Assembly (NCBI RefSeq): GCF_014229645.1
Contig: NZ_JAATOD010000001.1
Location: 1,116,001-1,180,000, forward strand
Length of the DNA stretch: 64,000 nucleotides
From: Listeria swaminathanii
GTDB lineage: Bacteria; Bacillota; Bacilli; Lactobacillales; Listeriaceae
Direction of reading: 5' to 3'
The notes below the pieces were generated by a model. It saw only the letters and a list, made by a program, of their open reading frames with translations, was not told where the DNA came from and did no database searches. The position numbers were made by a program, and so were the translations under genes. Shown piece by piece: positions 35,759 through 45,438 of this stretch; within the stretch, counting starts at the first letter, position 1, and every line of letters starts with the position of its first letter.

Positions 35759-37099
35759 CTAGTTCAAAGCAGTTAAATCACTTGCTGGCGATGGATAAGC
35801 AAAAATGACAGATTGTAAATCGGCCAAAGTGAGGTTTGCTTTTATTAAGAGAGCGATATAATTTATCATATAGTCTGCTTCTTCACTGAGGAAATGAGCG
35901 CCTTTGATTTGTCCTGTTTTTCGGTCTTCAATAATTTTTGCGAGTGCGATTGATTCGTTTGTTCGTTTGTAAGTGTACCAATTTGTTGTGTCATGTTGTT
36001 TGATTTGGTATTTTTCAGGGGCTGCTTTGGCCTCTTCTATGCTAATACCAATACTTGCGAGTTTCGGACTCGTAAAAACAACGCTTGGGATTGCTGGATA
36101 ATCGACTTTTTCGTCGCCTCCTAGGATATTTTTAGCGACGAGTGCGGCTTCGAGACTGACAACTGGTGTTAACGGCGCGCCTTTGGTGTCAGCTACATCA
36201 CCGCACGCATAAATATGAGGATTATTAGGCGTTTGTAGTTTTTCATTAACGACGATGCCTTTTTTCGTATAATCGATACTTGCTTTTTCTAGTGATAAGT
36301 GATCGATATTAGGCTTTCTACCGGTCGCTCCAATGATTAAATCTGTATTTAACGAAAAGCCATTTTTACCTTGAAGATGTAGTTTTTTACCATTTTTTTC
36401 GATTTTAGTAATATCTGTATCAAAATGGAAATGAACGCCCTCTTCTTTCATGCTGGAAACTAGTGCGGCGACAAAATCAGGGTCGAATTTCTTCAATGGT
36501 GCACTATTGTGATGAATAACATGCACTTCACGCCCTGTTGCCTGTACAATCGATGCAAATTCAAAAGAAATATAACCACCGCCGATAAAAACGACGGAAT
36601 CTGGTAGTTTTTCGAGTGATAAGAAATCATCACTTGTTTGGATATATTCTTGTCCTTCCACTTGGAGCGTGCTTGGTGTAGCACCGGTTGCGATAACAAT
36701 TTTTTTAGCAGTTAGTAAATCATCACCGACTTGTAACGTATCTACATCTTGAAAGCTTGCTGGGCCAAAGAATGTTTCAATGCCTGCGTCTTGAAAACTT
36801 TCTAAACGACTTTCGGGCACATCCTCGACAAATGTTTCTTTAAAGGCCATTAAATCTGTCCAGCTAATTGTAGCAGCTTGCTTAATCCCTTTGCCACGTA
36901 GTCTTGTAGAAAGGTTTCTTGCTTCTGCAGCACCGACAAGGACTTTTTTAGGGTCACATCCTCTGAGTACGCATGTTCCGCCCCAACTCCGCTCTTCTAC
37001 AATTGCGACTTTTAATCCGGCTGCCTGAGCTTCAAAAGCAACGGTTGTTCCGCTTGCGCCGCTCCCGATGATAACTACATCATATGTAAATTTTGCCAT
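35759..37099 (-). CDS. Glutathione reductase-like FAD/NAD(P) disulfide oxidoreductase
   Basis: A 446-residue class I pyridine nucleotide-disulfide oxidoreductase. The FAD Rossmann motif is IGSGASGTT (residues 11-19); the redox pair is Cys43-x4-Cys48 in GGTCVLRGCDPKK; the NAD(P) motif is IGGGYISFEFA; ATG and CGDVADTKGAPLTP match the family. The start (37099) has AAGGAG 8 bases upstream. The C-terminal His-Pro-Thr-x-x-Glu of classical glutathione reductases is replaced by Tyr435-Pro-Ser-Pro-Ala-Ser-Asp. The corresponding EGD-e gene (lmo1433) is annotated as glutathione reductase. Confidence 0.85.
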   Translation of the reverse strand: MAKFTYDVVIIGSGASGTTVAFEAQAAGLKVAIVEERSWGGTCVLRGCDPKKVLVGAAEARNLSTRLRGKGIKQAATISWTDLMAFKETFVEDVPESRLESFQDAGIETFFGPASFQDVDTLQVGDDLLTAKKIVIATGATPSTLQVEGQEYIQTSDDFLSLEKLPDSVVFIGGGYISFEFASIVQATGREVHVIHHNSAPLKKFDPDFVAALVSSMKEEGVHFHFDTDITKIEKNGKKLHLQGKNGFSLNTDLIIGATGRKPNIDHLSLEKASIDYTKKGIVVNEKLQTPNNPHIYACGDVADTKGAPLTPVVSLEAALVAKNILGGDEKVDYPAIPSVVFTSPKLASIGISIEEAKAAPEKYQIKQHDTTNWYTYKRTNESIALAKIIEDRKTGQIKGAHFLSEEADYMINYIALLIKANLTLADLQSVIFAYPSPASDLTALN

Positions 37100-37149
37100 G
37101 TCAATCACTCCTTCCTAGCTTGTTTTCCCGTCTACTTTCACTTTTAAAC

Positions 37150-37183
37150 GAAAAAACTGCCACACACGAATGTGTAGCAGTTC
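37150..37183 (-). terminator. Terminator after rnjB
   Basis: On the minus strand GAACTGCTACACA-TTCG-TGTGTGGCAGTTTTTTC forms a stem with one mismatch followed by a T-run. It ends the asd-dapG-dapA-rnjB transcript. Confidence 0.88.
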
Positions 37184-37186
37184 CGA

Positions 37187-38854
37187 CTAGACTTCCATGA
37201 TGATTGGTAAAATCATTGGACGACGTTTTGTTTGTTCAAATAAGTAACGGTTTAATTGGTCACGAATATCTTGTTTTAATTTCGCCCATTCAAAACCAGT
37301 TTCTTGTAGGTTTTTTTCGACAATTTTTGTTACTACTTTGGATGATTCTTCAATTAAATGCTCGGATTCGCGTACATAGATGAAGCCGCGTGAAATGATT
37401 TCTGGTCCGGATGTAATTGTTTTAGATTTACGATTAAGTGTTACTACAACGATGAAAATACCATCTTCAGAAAGTAATTTACGATCGCGTAGCACGATGT
37501 TTCCAACGTCACCAACACCTAAACCATCAATCAATGTGTTACCAGAGTATACGCGGTTTCCAGCAGTCATTTTATCATTTTTAAATTCTAAAATTTCACC
37601 TTTACCAACGATAAATACTTCTGATTTTGCCATACCGACTTCATGAGCTAATTTAGCGTGGCTGATTAGCATACGATATTCTCCGTGAACTGGAACGAAA
37701 TATCTTGGTTTTAATAAGTTAATCATTAGTTTTAAATCTTCTTGGCTTGCATGGCCAGAAATGAATAAGTTATTGCTCATGGTTAACACTTTAGCGCCGG
37801 CTTTATACAGCATGTCCATTGTTTTTGCCATCATTGTTTCCAGTGATGGAGATGGTGTTGTTGTAATGTACACAGTATCACCAGGTTTGATGTTCAGTTG
37901 TGGGTGATTTCCTTTTGTCATTAATTGTAGTGACTGGATTGGTTCGCCCAGATTACCTGTTTCAATAATAGTAATTTCATCATCGCTATATTTTTTTAGT
38001 TCTTTTAATGGCACGATTAAGTCTTCTTCAATAACGATTTTGCCTAATTCGCCAGCAATTTCGAATACGCGCTCTAGTTCTTTACCAACAATCGCGACTT
38101 TACGTTTTGTTGCAACAGAAGCATCAAGCACTTGTTGTAAACGGATTAAATTAGATGCGACACAAGCAACGATAATTCGACCGTCTGCCATTCTGAATGC
38201 GTGTCTAATTTCTTCTTCGATTAAGCTATCGCTAGAAGTAGTTCCAGGGTGTTCTGCTTCTGAACTATCAGAAAGTAATGCTAGTACCCCTTTTTCACCA
38301 AATTCTGCAATATGGCTTAAATCAGAAGCATAGCCGTCTTTAGCTGATTGATCAAATTTGAAATCCCCTGTGTAAACGATGGAGCCTTCACTTGTTTGAA
38401 GTACAATCCCCACGGAATCTGGAATTGTGTGTGTTGTACGGAAAAAGGAAACATCAATTTTAGCAAAAGATAATGTTGTTTCTTCGTTTACAATGTGGAA
38501 ATTCTTGAAGCGTAGTTTACGATGCTCTTTGAGTGCAGATTTTGCAAGAGCGATTGTTAATTCTGTTCCGTAAACTGGCGCTTTGATTTTTTGAAGCAAG
38601 TATGGCAGTGCGCCAATTGCATCTTCGTGACCATGTGTTAATAGAATTGCTTTCACGCGGTCTTTGTTTTCTTCTAAATATTTAAAATCAGGGATAACGA
38701 TGTCAATTCCTAGTAATTCATTTTCTGGGAACATTAAGCCCGCATCTAATATAAAGATATCTTCGTCTATTTCTACTACATATAAATTTTTGCCACTTTC
38801 ATCGACGCCGCCGAGTGGAATGATTTTTATGTTTTTCGCTTTTTTTATTGTCAA
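37187..38854 (-). CDS. rnjB: Ribonuclease J2
   Basis: A 555-residue metallo-beta-lactamase/beta-CASP ribonuclease. It is assigned to J2 rather than J1 by synteny with asd-dapG-dapA-ymfA(rnjB) of Bacillus and by its altered active site: the metal motif reads H74-G-H76-E-D78-A79 instead of HxHxDH. The beta-CASP part (STTIP-like TTTPSPSLETMMAKTMD, SGHASQEDLKLMI, PVHGEYRML) is otherwise complete. J2 forms a complex with J1 in mRNA decay and rRNA maturation. It begins 19 bases after dapA. Confidence 0.93.
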   Translation of the reverse strand: MTIKKAKNIKIIPLGGVDESGKNLYVVEIDEDIFILDAGLMFPENELLGIDIVIPDFKYLEENKDRVKAILLTHGHEDAIGALPYLLQKIKAPVYGTELTIALAKSALKEHRKLRFKNFHIVNEETTLSFAKIDVSFFRTTHTIPDSVGIVLQTSEGSIVYTGDFKFDQSAKDGYASDLSHIAEFGEKGVLALLSDSSEAEHPGTTSSDSLIEEEIRHAFRMADGRIIVACVASNLIRLQQVLDASVATKRKVAIVGKELERVFEIAGELGKIVIEEDLIVPLKELKKYSDDEITIIETGNLGEPIQSLQLMTKGNHPQLNIKPGDTVYITTTPSPSLETMMAKTMDMLYKAGAKVLTMSNNLFISGHASQEDLKLMINLLKPRYFVPVHGEYRMLISHAKLAHEVGMAKSEVFIVGKGEILEFKNDKMTAGNRVYSGNTLIDGLGVGDVGNIVLRDRKLLSEDGIFIVVVTLNRKSKTITSGPEIISRGFIYVRESEHLIEESSKVVTKIVEKNLQETGFEWAKLKQDIRDQLNRYLFEQTKRRPMILPIIMEV

Positions 38855-38873
38855 AGCGTAGACCTCCTTTGAA

Positions 38874-39755
38874 CTATTTAGAAAGTCCTTCTAATATAGC
38901 TTGTAATTTCGTTCCTTGTTCAGCATTCAAATCTACAAGTGGTAGTCTTACAGGTCCAACACTAATGCCTTGTTGATTTAGTAAATATTTTGTTGGTGCT
39001 GGATTTGGTACAGAGAATAGGCCATTCATAAGTGGAAGTAATTCCCGGTGGATACTTGCCGCTTTTTGAACCTCTCCTCGTTCAAACGCTTGGATCATTT
39101 CTTTCATTTCATTTCCTACCACATGGCTCGCAACGGAAATAACACCGTCTCCGCCTACAGCAAGGATTGGTAACGTTAAACTATCATCACCACTGTATAC
39201 TTGGAAATCGTCCGAAGTTTCAGCAATGATTTTACTAATATTATCCAAATTACCACTAGATTCTTTTACACCAACAATGTTAGGTAATTTTGCTAAACGG
39301 ATAATTGTTTCTGGTTCGATATTAACGACACTACGACCAGGGATATTGTAAATAACTACAGGTAGATCAGAGGCTTCGGCAACAGCAGCAAAGTGCGCAT
39401 ATAAGCCGTCTTGGTTTGGTTTATTGTAATATGGTGCAACGATTAAAACAGCATCGATGCCACCAAGTTCAGCCACTTCTTTTGTAAAAGCGATTGTTTC
39501 TGCTGTGTTATTGGAGCCAGTTCCAGCGATTAATTTCGCACGTCCGTCATTTGTTTCGATTACTTGGCGGAATAATTTTATTTTTTCATCATGGGACAAA
39601 GTTGGTGATTCACCAGTTGTACCAGCGATTACTAAACCATCAGAGCCATTTTCGATTAAGTGGTTCACGAGATGATGAATTCTTTTTTTGCATACTTTAT
39701 CTTTTTCTGGGTGAATTGGTGTTACCATTGCTGTAATTACTTTCCCTAAATCCAT
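38874..39755 (-). CDS. dapA: 4-hydroxy-tetrahydrodipicolinate synthase
   Basis: A 293-residue TIM-barrel aldolase condensing pyruvate with aspartate semialdehyde (lysine and meso-DAP branch). Schiff-base lysine in VGVKESSGN, catalytic tyrosine in VAPYYNKPNQ, substrate loop AGTTGESPTL and GDDSLTL are all present. It lies 14 bases downstream of dapG in the aspartate-pathway operon; DAP is needed for Listeria peptidoglycan. Confidence 0.97.
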   Translation of the reverse strand: MDLGKVITAMVTPIHPEKDKVCKKRIHHLVNHLIENGSDGLVIAGTTGESPTLSHDEKIKLFRQVIETNDGRAKLIAGTGSNNTAETIAFTKEVAELGGIDAVLIVAPYYNKPNQDGLYAHFAAVAEASDLPVVIYNIPGRSVVNIEPETIIRLAKLPNIVGVKESSGNLDNISKIIAETSDDFQVYSGDDSLTLPILAVGGDGVISVASHVVGNEMKEMIQAFERGEVQKAASIHRELLPLMNGLFSVPNPAPTKYLLNQQGISVGPVRLPLVDLNAEQGTKLQAILEGLSK

Positions 39756-39769
39756 CTTTCATTTCCTCC

Positions 39770-40981
39770 TTACTTAATTTCCAAACAAAATACGTCATGA
39801 AGGGCATTGACTGCTGAAATTAAGTCCTCTTCTCTTACTAATACCCAAATAGTTGTGTGACTATCCGCTGATTGTAAAATTGGGATGTTTTTTTCAGATA
39901 ATGCACCTACGATTCTTGCTGTAACACCAGGAACTCCTGTGATTCCGGCACCGACAATGGAAACTTTTGCACAAGCTTCTCGGACAGTTGTTTGTAAGTT
40001 TGCTTCTTCTAATAATTGTTTCACTACATGACTTTTTTCTTCTGGGACTGTAAAAATAACAGATTTAGTAGAGATGTTAATGAAATCAAGGCTGATTCCA
40101 GCATCTGCTAATATTTTAAAAGCGAGTTGTTGTGCTTTTACTGTGTCCGTTTGTACAGATATTTGGGTAAGATTCGTAACGTGAGCAACCCCTGTTACCA
40201 TGCGTTCCTTCACGTCAAAATGACCTGAATCATCTGCTAAAGAAGTAACGAGTGTACCTGTGCTTTCCAAATAAGTAGAACGAATGCGCATCGGGATTTT
40301 TGCGGTCATTGCAATTTCAACGGCGCGTGGATGAATCACTTTAGCGCCTTGATACGCCATATTGCTTACTTCGTTATAACTCACACGTGGAAGTGAACGA
40401 GCATGCTCCACAATGCGAGGATCGGCTGTCATCATACCATCAACATCTGTAAAAATATCAATATAATCTGCTTGTAGAGATACGCCAAGTGCGGCAGCTG
40501 ATGTATCACTTCCACCACGACCAAGCGTTGATATATCACCAGTTGCAGTGATTCCTTGAAAACCAGCTACTACTGCCACATCAAGTGAGGTTAAGGCGTT
40601 TTTTAAACGTGTAGTATCAACTTCTGTAATTTTAGCGTTTAAGTGGTCATCCGACGTAATAATACCAGCTTGACCACCCGAAAATGCTTCAGCTTTGATG
40701 TTTGCTTCTTTTAGCATATTTGTAAAAACAGAGGCGGAAATGGTTTCACCGACAGAAAGCAAAGTGTCTTGCTCTCTGGCAGTTAGCTTAGTATTTTTAG
40801 CGCCGATAAGTTCTAGCAGTGTATCGGTTGCGTAAGGATCACCATATCTGCCAATTGCTGAAACGACAACGACTACTTTGTAACCTTCTTTTAAGGCGTG
40901 TTTAATGTGGTTAAATGCCATCAAACGTGTTTTTTCGCTTTGAACGGATGTTCCGCCAAATTTTTGAACAATGATTTTCAT
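39770..40981 (-). CDS. dapG: Aspartokinase
   Basis: A 403-residue monofunctional aspartate kinase: N-terminal KFGGTSVQSE, GRGGSDTSAAALG, and FTDVDGMMTADPR. Two C-terminal ACT domains (from about 265: ISVQTDTVKAQQLAFKIL and SIVGAGITGVPG) bind an allosteric amino acid, meso-DAP for the Bacillus DapG type. Position between asd and dapA supports the DapG assignment. It starts 11 bases after asd. Confidence 0.94.
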   Translation of the reverse strand: MKIIVQKFGGTSVQSEKTRLMAFNHIKHALKEGYKVVVVVSAIGRYGDPYATDTLLELIGAKNTKLTAREQDTLLSVGETISASVFTNMLKEANIKAEAFSGGQAGIITSDDHLNAKITEVDTTRLKNALTSLDVAVVAGFQGITATGDISTLGRGGSDTSAAALGVSLQADYIDIFTDVDGMMTADPRIVEHARSLPRVSYNEVSNMAYQGAKVIHPRAVEIAMTAKIPMRIRSTYLESTGTLVTSLADDSGHFDVKERMVTGVAHVTNLTQISVQTDTVKAQQLAFKILADAGISLDFINISTKSVIFTVPEEKSHVVKQLLEEANLQTTVREACAKVSIVGAGITGVPGVTARIVGALSEKNIPILQSADSHTTIWVLVREEDLISAVNALHDVFCLEIK

Positions 40982-40992
40982 TACTTACACCT

Positions 40993-42036
40993 CTAAATAA
41001 TCGCTAGTTTGACTAAACTTTCCGCTATTTGAATCGAATTCCATGCAGCACCTTTGAGTAAATTGTCGGAAACAATCCACATGTGGAAGCCTTTAGAATC
41101 GTCAATGTCAGCGCGAATGCGACCAACGAATACTTCTTTTTTGCCGGCAGCAGAAACGGCTTGTGGGTAGACTTGATTTGCTGGGTCGTCTTCAAGAACA
41201 ACACCAGGAGCATTTTTTAGTGCATTTTGGATATCTTTCGCACTTACGCCATCTTTATCTACTTCAATATAAACACTTTCAGAGTGACCGCTCACTACCG
41301 GAATTCGAACACATGTAGCGGAAACTTTGATTGTATTATCTTCCATGATTTTTTTCGTTTCATTGATCATTTTCATTTCTTCATATGTATAATCATTTTC
41401 TGTGAAAACGTCAATTTGTGGTAATGCGTTAAAAGCGATTGGATAATGCTTTTTGTCCCCTTTTACGGGCATAATTTGTGGAGTGAATTCTTTATTATCT
41501 AAAACTGCTCGGCTACCGTCTTTTAGTTCTTGGATGGCACTAACACCAGAGCCAGAAACAGCTTGATAAGTGGAAACAATAATACGATTTAATCCGAATG
41601 CTTCTCGAATCGGTTCGAGGGCTGCGACCATTTGAATGGTGGAACAGTTAGGATTGGCAATAATACCATTATGGGAGAAAAGTGCTTTTTCATTTACTTC
41701 TGGAACGACTAATGGGACTGTTGGATCCATACGGTAAGCACTTGTGTTATCAATAACAATAGCTCCGCGTTTCACAGCTTCTTTTGCGAGAGCTTTAGAA
41801 ACAGAACCGCCCGCACTAAATAAAGCGATATCAACGCCTTCAAAACTTTCAGGTGTGGCTTCTTGAATAATTACTTCTTCACCGCGGAAGGCTAGTTTTT
41901 TTCCAGCAGAACGAATAGAAGACAAGAACGAAACTTGCTTTATCTTAAAAGTCGCCGCCTCTTCTAGTAATTCAATCATTTGGGTACCAACTGCACCAGT
42001 AGCACCTACAACTGCGACATGATAGCTTTTTGTCAT
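40993..42036 (-). CDS. asd: Aspartate-semialdehyde dehydrogenase
   Basis: A 347-residue NADP-dependent enzyme reducing aspartyl phosphate to the semialdehyde. N-terminal nucleotide motif [12 protein letters not shown]; catalytic cysteine in [10 protein letters not shown]; substrate residues in [11 protein letters not shown]. First gene of asd-dapG-dapA-rnjB, with AAGGAGGAA before the ATG. A minus-strand extended -10 (TGGTATGAT) lies about 80 bases upstream. The 5' leader is too short for a lysine riboswitch. Confidence 0.97.
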   Translation of the reverse strand: MTKSYHVAVVGATGAVGTQMIELLEEAATFKIKQVSFLSSIRSAGKKLAFRGEEVIIQEATPESFEGVDIALFSAGGSVSKALAKEAVKRGAIVIDNTSAYRMDPTVPLVVPEVNEKALFSHNGIIANPNCSTIQMVAALEPIREAFGLNRIIVSTYQAVSGSGVSAIQELKDGSRAVLDNKEFTPQIMPVKGDKKHYPIAFNALPQIDVFTENDYTYEEMKMINETKKIMEDNTIKVSATCVRIPVVSGHSESVYIEVDKDGVSAKDIQNALKNAPGVVLEDDPANQVYPQAVSAAGKKEVFVGRIRADIDDSKGFHMWIVSDNLLKGAAWNSIQIAESLVKLAII

Positions 42037-42195
42037 AGTTTACAATTCCTCCTTCAATTTAATCCTCGTGTTTCTGCTTAGAAACAGAAATCTGGTTAAT
42101 TTTACACTTACTTTATCATACCATAAACAAAGCCGTTTCGCAGTTTTTTATACGTTTTAACGACTATTTTTTTAAATTGTTTGTTAGTTTGAAAT

Positions 42196-42230
42196 AAAAA
42201 AACCACTTTCACGCAAATGAAAGTGGTTTT
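42196..42230 (-). terminator. Terminator after the PBP gene
   Basis: On the minus strand AAAACCACTTTC-ATTTGCGT-GAAAGTGGTTTT is a perfect 12-bp stem followed by TTTATTTC. It ends the transcript of the upstream pbp gene. Confidence 0.9.
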
Positions 42231-42233
42231 TGA

Positions 42234-44399
42234 TTAATTTTCGGTTTGTTCAGACTGAGCTTTTGCAGCTGCTTCTTTGTTGTTAATTGGTTGTTCTACT
42301 TTTGATTCGTCTTTGTTTGACTCAGCGCGTTCTTTTTTAAGCTCGAAATATTTATCGAATACTTCTTTAGAGATTTTCATGTTTGTTTTTTGGTCTGTAC
42401 CGTATGGACGATAAATCCAAGGAACAACGACGGAAATAGCTATCTCTGGCTTTTCAACTGGCGCATAGCCGACGAAAGTAGTATTCCAAACACTGGCCAT
42501 TTTGTTGCCTTCTTTTGGTCCATCGTAGAAAGCATCTGCAGTACCTGTTTTACCTGCAACATCGTAATCACTTGAAGTGAAGACGGTTCTTGCAGTACCA
42601 GTAGAGCCATGTGTTACTTCGTAGAACCCTTGTTGAACTGTTTTGATGTCGCTTTCGGAAACGCCGATTTTATTTAATACTTTTGGTTCGTTTGCTGTTG
42701 CAAGTGTTCCAACAGAGTCGCCATTTGTACTAGGGTTTCTAATTTCTTTTACCATGCTTGGAGCAATTCTTGAACCTCCATTAGCAATTGTCGAAACGTA
42801 TTGAGCCATTTGTAGTGGTGTGTACGAATCATATTGGCCGATAGCGAAATCGAGAATTTTACCAATTGTTTGGTCGTCCCCTTTATAACCAGTTTGTTCG
42901 CCGGGAAGGTCGATGCCTGTTTTTACACCTAGGCCGAACTGATTATAATAATAACGCATATCGTCAAAAGTACTTAGTGGTGCTCTAAGGGGGCCATTTG
43001 GTACATAGTTGGCGCCACCCATTTTCATTGCTACTTGATACATATAGGAGTTAGAAGAAATTTCTAACGCGCCAACAGGATCAAGTGGTCGATTTCCAGC
43101 TCCGGTTCTATTAAACCAAGAACTCTTTGGTTTTGTTCCTTTTAAAGCGATTGGTTGGTCGGTGAAGACGGTTTTGTTTGTAATAGCGCCGTCCATAATA
43201 CCGCCAAGAATCGTGGAGCCTTTTACAGCGGAACCCATTGCGTATGCTGTCGTAAATGTACCTAGGGAATAATCTTCAAATTCTCCTTTGTCATTTAGCT
43301 TTTGACCGGCAAGTGCAAGGACTTCTCCGGAATATGGATCCATGGCAACAACGAATGCGCGGTCAAAAAGGTCGGAACCGGCATATTGTTTCCCTTGTTT
43401 AATATTTTTTTGGAGAATCTCTTCTACAGCTTTTTGGAATTCGACATCAACGGAAAGAACTAAATCTTTTCCTTTAGAGCCTTCGTATTTGCTGACAGTT
43501 TCGATGATGTTTCCTTTAGAGTCCAGAACGCTTTCAGACTGGGATTTAGATCCAGCTAGAACACTTTCATATTGGGCTTCTAAATAACTTTTACCAACAC
43601 GGTCATTGCGGCTATATCCTTGAGATAAGTAATATTCCGCTTTGTCTTTCGGTAGACCTTCTTTCGCTGTGGAAACGGAACCTAAGATAGAACGTAATGT
43701 TTCATCATAAGTATAGTAGCGATTCCAGTCGGTCGTTGTGTCAACGCCAGGTAAACTGTCCATGTTTTCACTAACGCGAGCGATTTCTTCATCAGTTACA
43801 TCTTTATTTTTGACAACCGATTCGGTCATTGCGTAACCAGTAGTCATTTTTTTGTAGATGGTTGCTACTTTTAAATCTTCGGTCGTTAAACTAGCGATAT
43901 CATCTTTTGTTACTTTTTCTACTTGGATTTTGTAAGCCTTAGATGAATCAAGTGCCTGTTCTTTCGTAGATAAGCGATTTAAAGATTCGGTTTGATGCGT
44001 TAGAATCCAGTAATCTTTTAAATCACGATCGGTTAGTTTTTCAGGTTCAACTGTAATTAGTTTTTGTAGCGTTTGAGCTACATGAAGCGTTTCCGCAGTT
44101 TCTGTTTGTTGACTACGTGTGTACGTAATCGATTTGACTGCAGAGTTACCAACTAATAAATTGTAATTCCGGTCGTAAATGCTACCACGTGGCACGTTTT
44201 TGGAAACTGTTACGTTATCTGTTTCTTCTAATTGACGTTTGTAAGTATCCCCTTGCACGATTTGAACAATACCAAGTCGTAAAATTAACACGGAGAATAA
44301 TATAAAAATAATAAAGAATAGAATATTTAAACGTAGTGGAATGATGGCGCGTTTCTTCTTAGTGGAATCTTTTTTCTTTTTTCTAAAATTTAGTTTCAC
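42234..44399 (-). CDS. pbpB1: Class B penicillin-binding protein (transpeptidase)
   Basis: A 721-residue, single-pass membrane transpeptidase. Cytoplasmic Lys-rich N-terminus, membrane helix at about 22-46, N-terminal dimerisation domain (VPRGSIYDRN), then the transpeptidase with the active-site tetrad SAVK (in MGSAVKGST), SSN (EISSNSYMYQ) and KTGT (AGKTGTADAF). The C-terminal about 35 residues are charged and Gln/Lys/Asn-rich. In Listeria this locus (lmo1438) encodes PBPB1, an elongation-type PBP; that symbol is from memory. Confidence 0.92.
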   Translation of the reverse strand: MKLNFRKKKKDSTKKKRAIIPLRLNILFFIIFILFSVLILRLGIVQIVQGDTYKRQLEETDNVTVSKNVPRGSIYDRNYNLLVGNSAVKSITYTRSQQTETAETLHVAQTLQKLITVEPEKLTDRDLKDYWILTHQTESLNRLSTKEQALDSSKAYKIQVEKVTKDDIASLTTEDLKVATIYKKMTTGYAMTESVVKNKDVTDEEIARVSENMDSLPGVDTTTDWNRYYTYDETLRSILGSVSTAKEGLPKDKAEYYLSQGYSRNDRVGKSYLEAQYESVLAGSKSQSESVLDSKGNIIETVSKYEGSKGKDLVLSVDVEFQKAVEEILQKNIKQGKQYAGSDLFDRAFVVAMDPYSGEVLALAGQKLNDKGEFEDYSLGTFTTAYAMGSAVKGSTILGGIMDGAITNKTVFTDQPIALKGTKPKSSWFNRTGAGNRPLDPVGALEISSNSYMYQVAMKMGGANYVPNGPLRAPLSTFDDMRYYYNQFGLGVKTGIDLPGEQTGYKGDDQTIGKILDFAIGQYDSYTPLQMAQYVSTIANGGSRIAPSMVKEIRNPSTNGDSVGTLATANEPKVLNKIGVSESDIKTVQQGFYEVTHGSTGTARTVFTSSDYDVAGKTGTADAFYDGPKEGNKMASVWNTTFVGYAPVEKPEIAISVVVPWIYRPYGTDQKTNMKISKEVFDKYFELKKERAESNKDESKVEQPINNKEAAAKAQSEQTEN

Positions 44400-44497
44400 G
44401 CATAGTTACCTCACTTTTCAATAATACCTTTCCCTATTGTAGCTGAAAAAGCATGATTTTTCCACTGTAAGTTGATTAGAAATTCATTAGAAATAAA

Positions 44498-44521
44498 AAA
44501 AGACCCACCGAAGTGAGTCTT
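44498..44521 (-). terminator. Terminator after sodA
   Basis: On the minus strand AGACTCAC-TTCG-GTGGGTCT with a stable UUCG loop is followed by TTTTTTT. Confidence 0.9.
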
Positions 44522-44528
44522 TTGATTA

Positions 44529-45137
44529 TTATTTAGCTGCGTCAAAGCGTTTGTTTGCTTCATCCCAGTTAATAACATTCCAAAATGTGTCGATATATTC
44601 AGGACGACGGTTTTGGAATTTAAGGTAATAAGCATGCTCCCAAACATCTAGTCCTAGAACAGGAGTTTTACCCTCGCTTAGTGGAGAATCTTGGTTTGCA
44701 GTAGAAACGATTTCTAATTTACCATCATTAACTACTAGCCAAGCCCAGCCAGAACCAAAGCGTGCTGCAGCTGCTGCATTGAATTTTTCTTTGAATTCGT
44801 CAAAAGTGCCGAATTCGCTTTCGATTGCTGTTTTTAGGTCGCCAGTTGGAGCGCCGCCACCATTTGGGCTAAGGATAGACCAGAATAATGTATGGTTAGC
44901 GTGACCGCCACCGTGGTTACGGACAGCGCCGCGAATGTTTTCAGGAACGCTATCTAGGTTAGCAACTAATTCTTCCGCAGATTTACTTGCAAGTTCAGGA
45001 TGTCCTGCTACCGCTTCGTTTAGTTTTGTAACATAAGTATTGTGGTGCTTTGTATAGTGAATTTCCATTGTTTCTTTATCAAAATTCGGCTCCAAAGCAT
45101 CATAAGTATAAGGTAATTTAGGTAATTCGTAAGTCAT
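44529..45137 (-). CDS. sodA: Superoxide dismutase (Mn type)
   Basis: A 202-residue SodA. All metal ligands are visible: His in HYTKHHNTY, His in NHTLFW, and Asp/His in [12 protein letters not shown]. Gly-Gly-Gly-His (GGGHANHT) and the second-sphere GSGWAWL pattern fit a Mn-preferring enzyme. RBS AAGGAGG, 7-8 bases before the ATG. Monocistronic, with its own promoter and a UUCG-loop terminator. Confidence 0.97.
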   Translation of the reverse strand: MTYELPKLPYTYDALEPNFDKETMEIHYTKHHNTYVTKLNEAVAGHPELASKSAEELVANLDSVPENIRGAVRNHGGGHANHTLFWSILSPNGGGAPTGDLKTAIESEFGTFDEFKEKFNAAAAARFGSGWAWLVVNDGKLEIVSTANQDSPLSEGKTPVLGLDVWEHAYYLKFQNRRPEYIDTFWNVINWDEANKRFDAAK

Positions 45138-45257
45138 TAAAAATTCCTCCTTGTATTGTTTTTACGTGAAAAGAAATGACATATAAGGCAAAAGTTTCAT
45201 GTCCTATTTCGATAGAACTACTATTAACCTTAAAAACAGTTTCTTCTTACACCATTT

Positions 45258-45286
45258 AGCCTACCATGCTCCCGAAATGCTTGCAA
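45258..45286 (-). promoter_or_regulatory. Likely sodA promoter
   Basis: On the minus strand TTGCAA (45286-45281) and TAGGCT (45263-45258) are 17 bases apart, about 120 bases before sodA. Confidence 0.4.
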
Positions 45287-45312
45287 TTTTTCTGCTCAGT
45301 GATGTTTCAGCA

Positions 45313-45341
45313 TTGATTTTGCAACCATTTCAAGCTATGAT
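45313..45341 (+). promoter_or_regulatory. Promoter of the DUF1189 gene
   Basis: TTGATT (45313-45318) and TATGAT (45336-45341) are 17 bases apart, in the 300-base divergent gap between sodA and the DUF1189 gene. Nothing else is seen in that gap apart from the sodA promoter. Confidence 0.55.
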
Positions 45342-45438
45342 TAAGTTTAGGTGGAAAAAGTACGCTCTTTTGCACATACATGTATCTTTTTCCCTGAAAC
45401 TCAAAAGTTAAACCATTAGGTGAGGTGTTGAAAAAAGA

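Noticed and set aside
42037..42195. Lysine riboswitch (L-box) in front of asd
   Set aside because: The gene-free leader is too short and lacks L-box core motifs; only a small hairpin (TTCTG...CAGAA) is seen.
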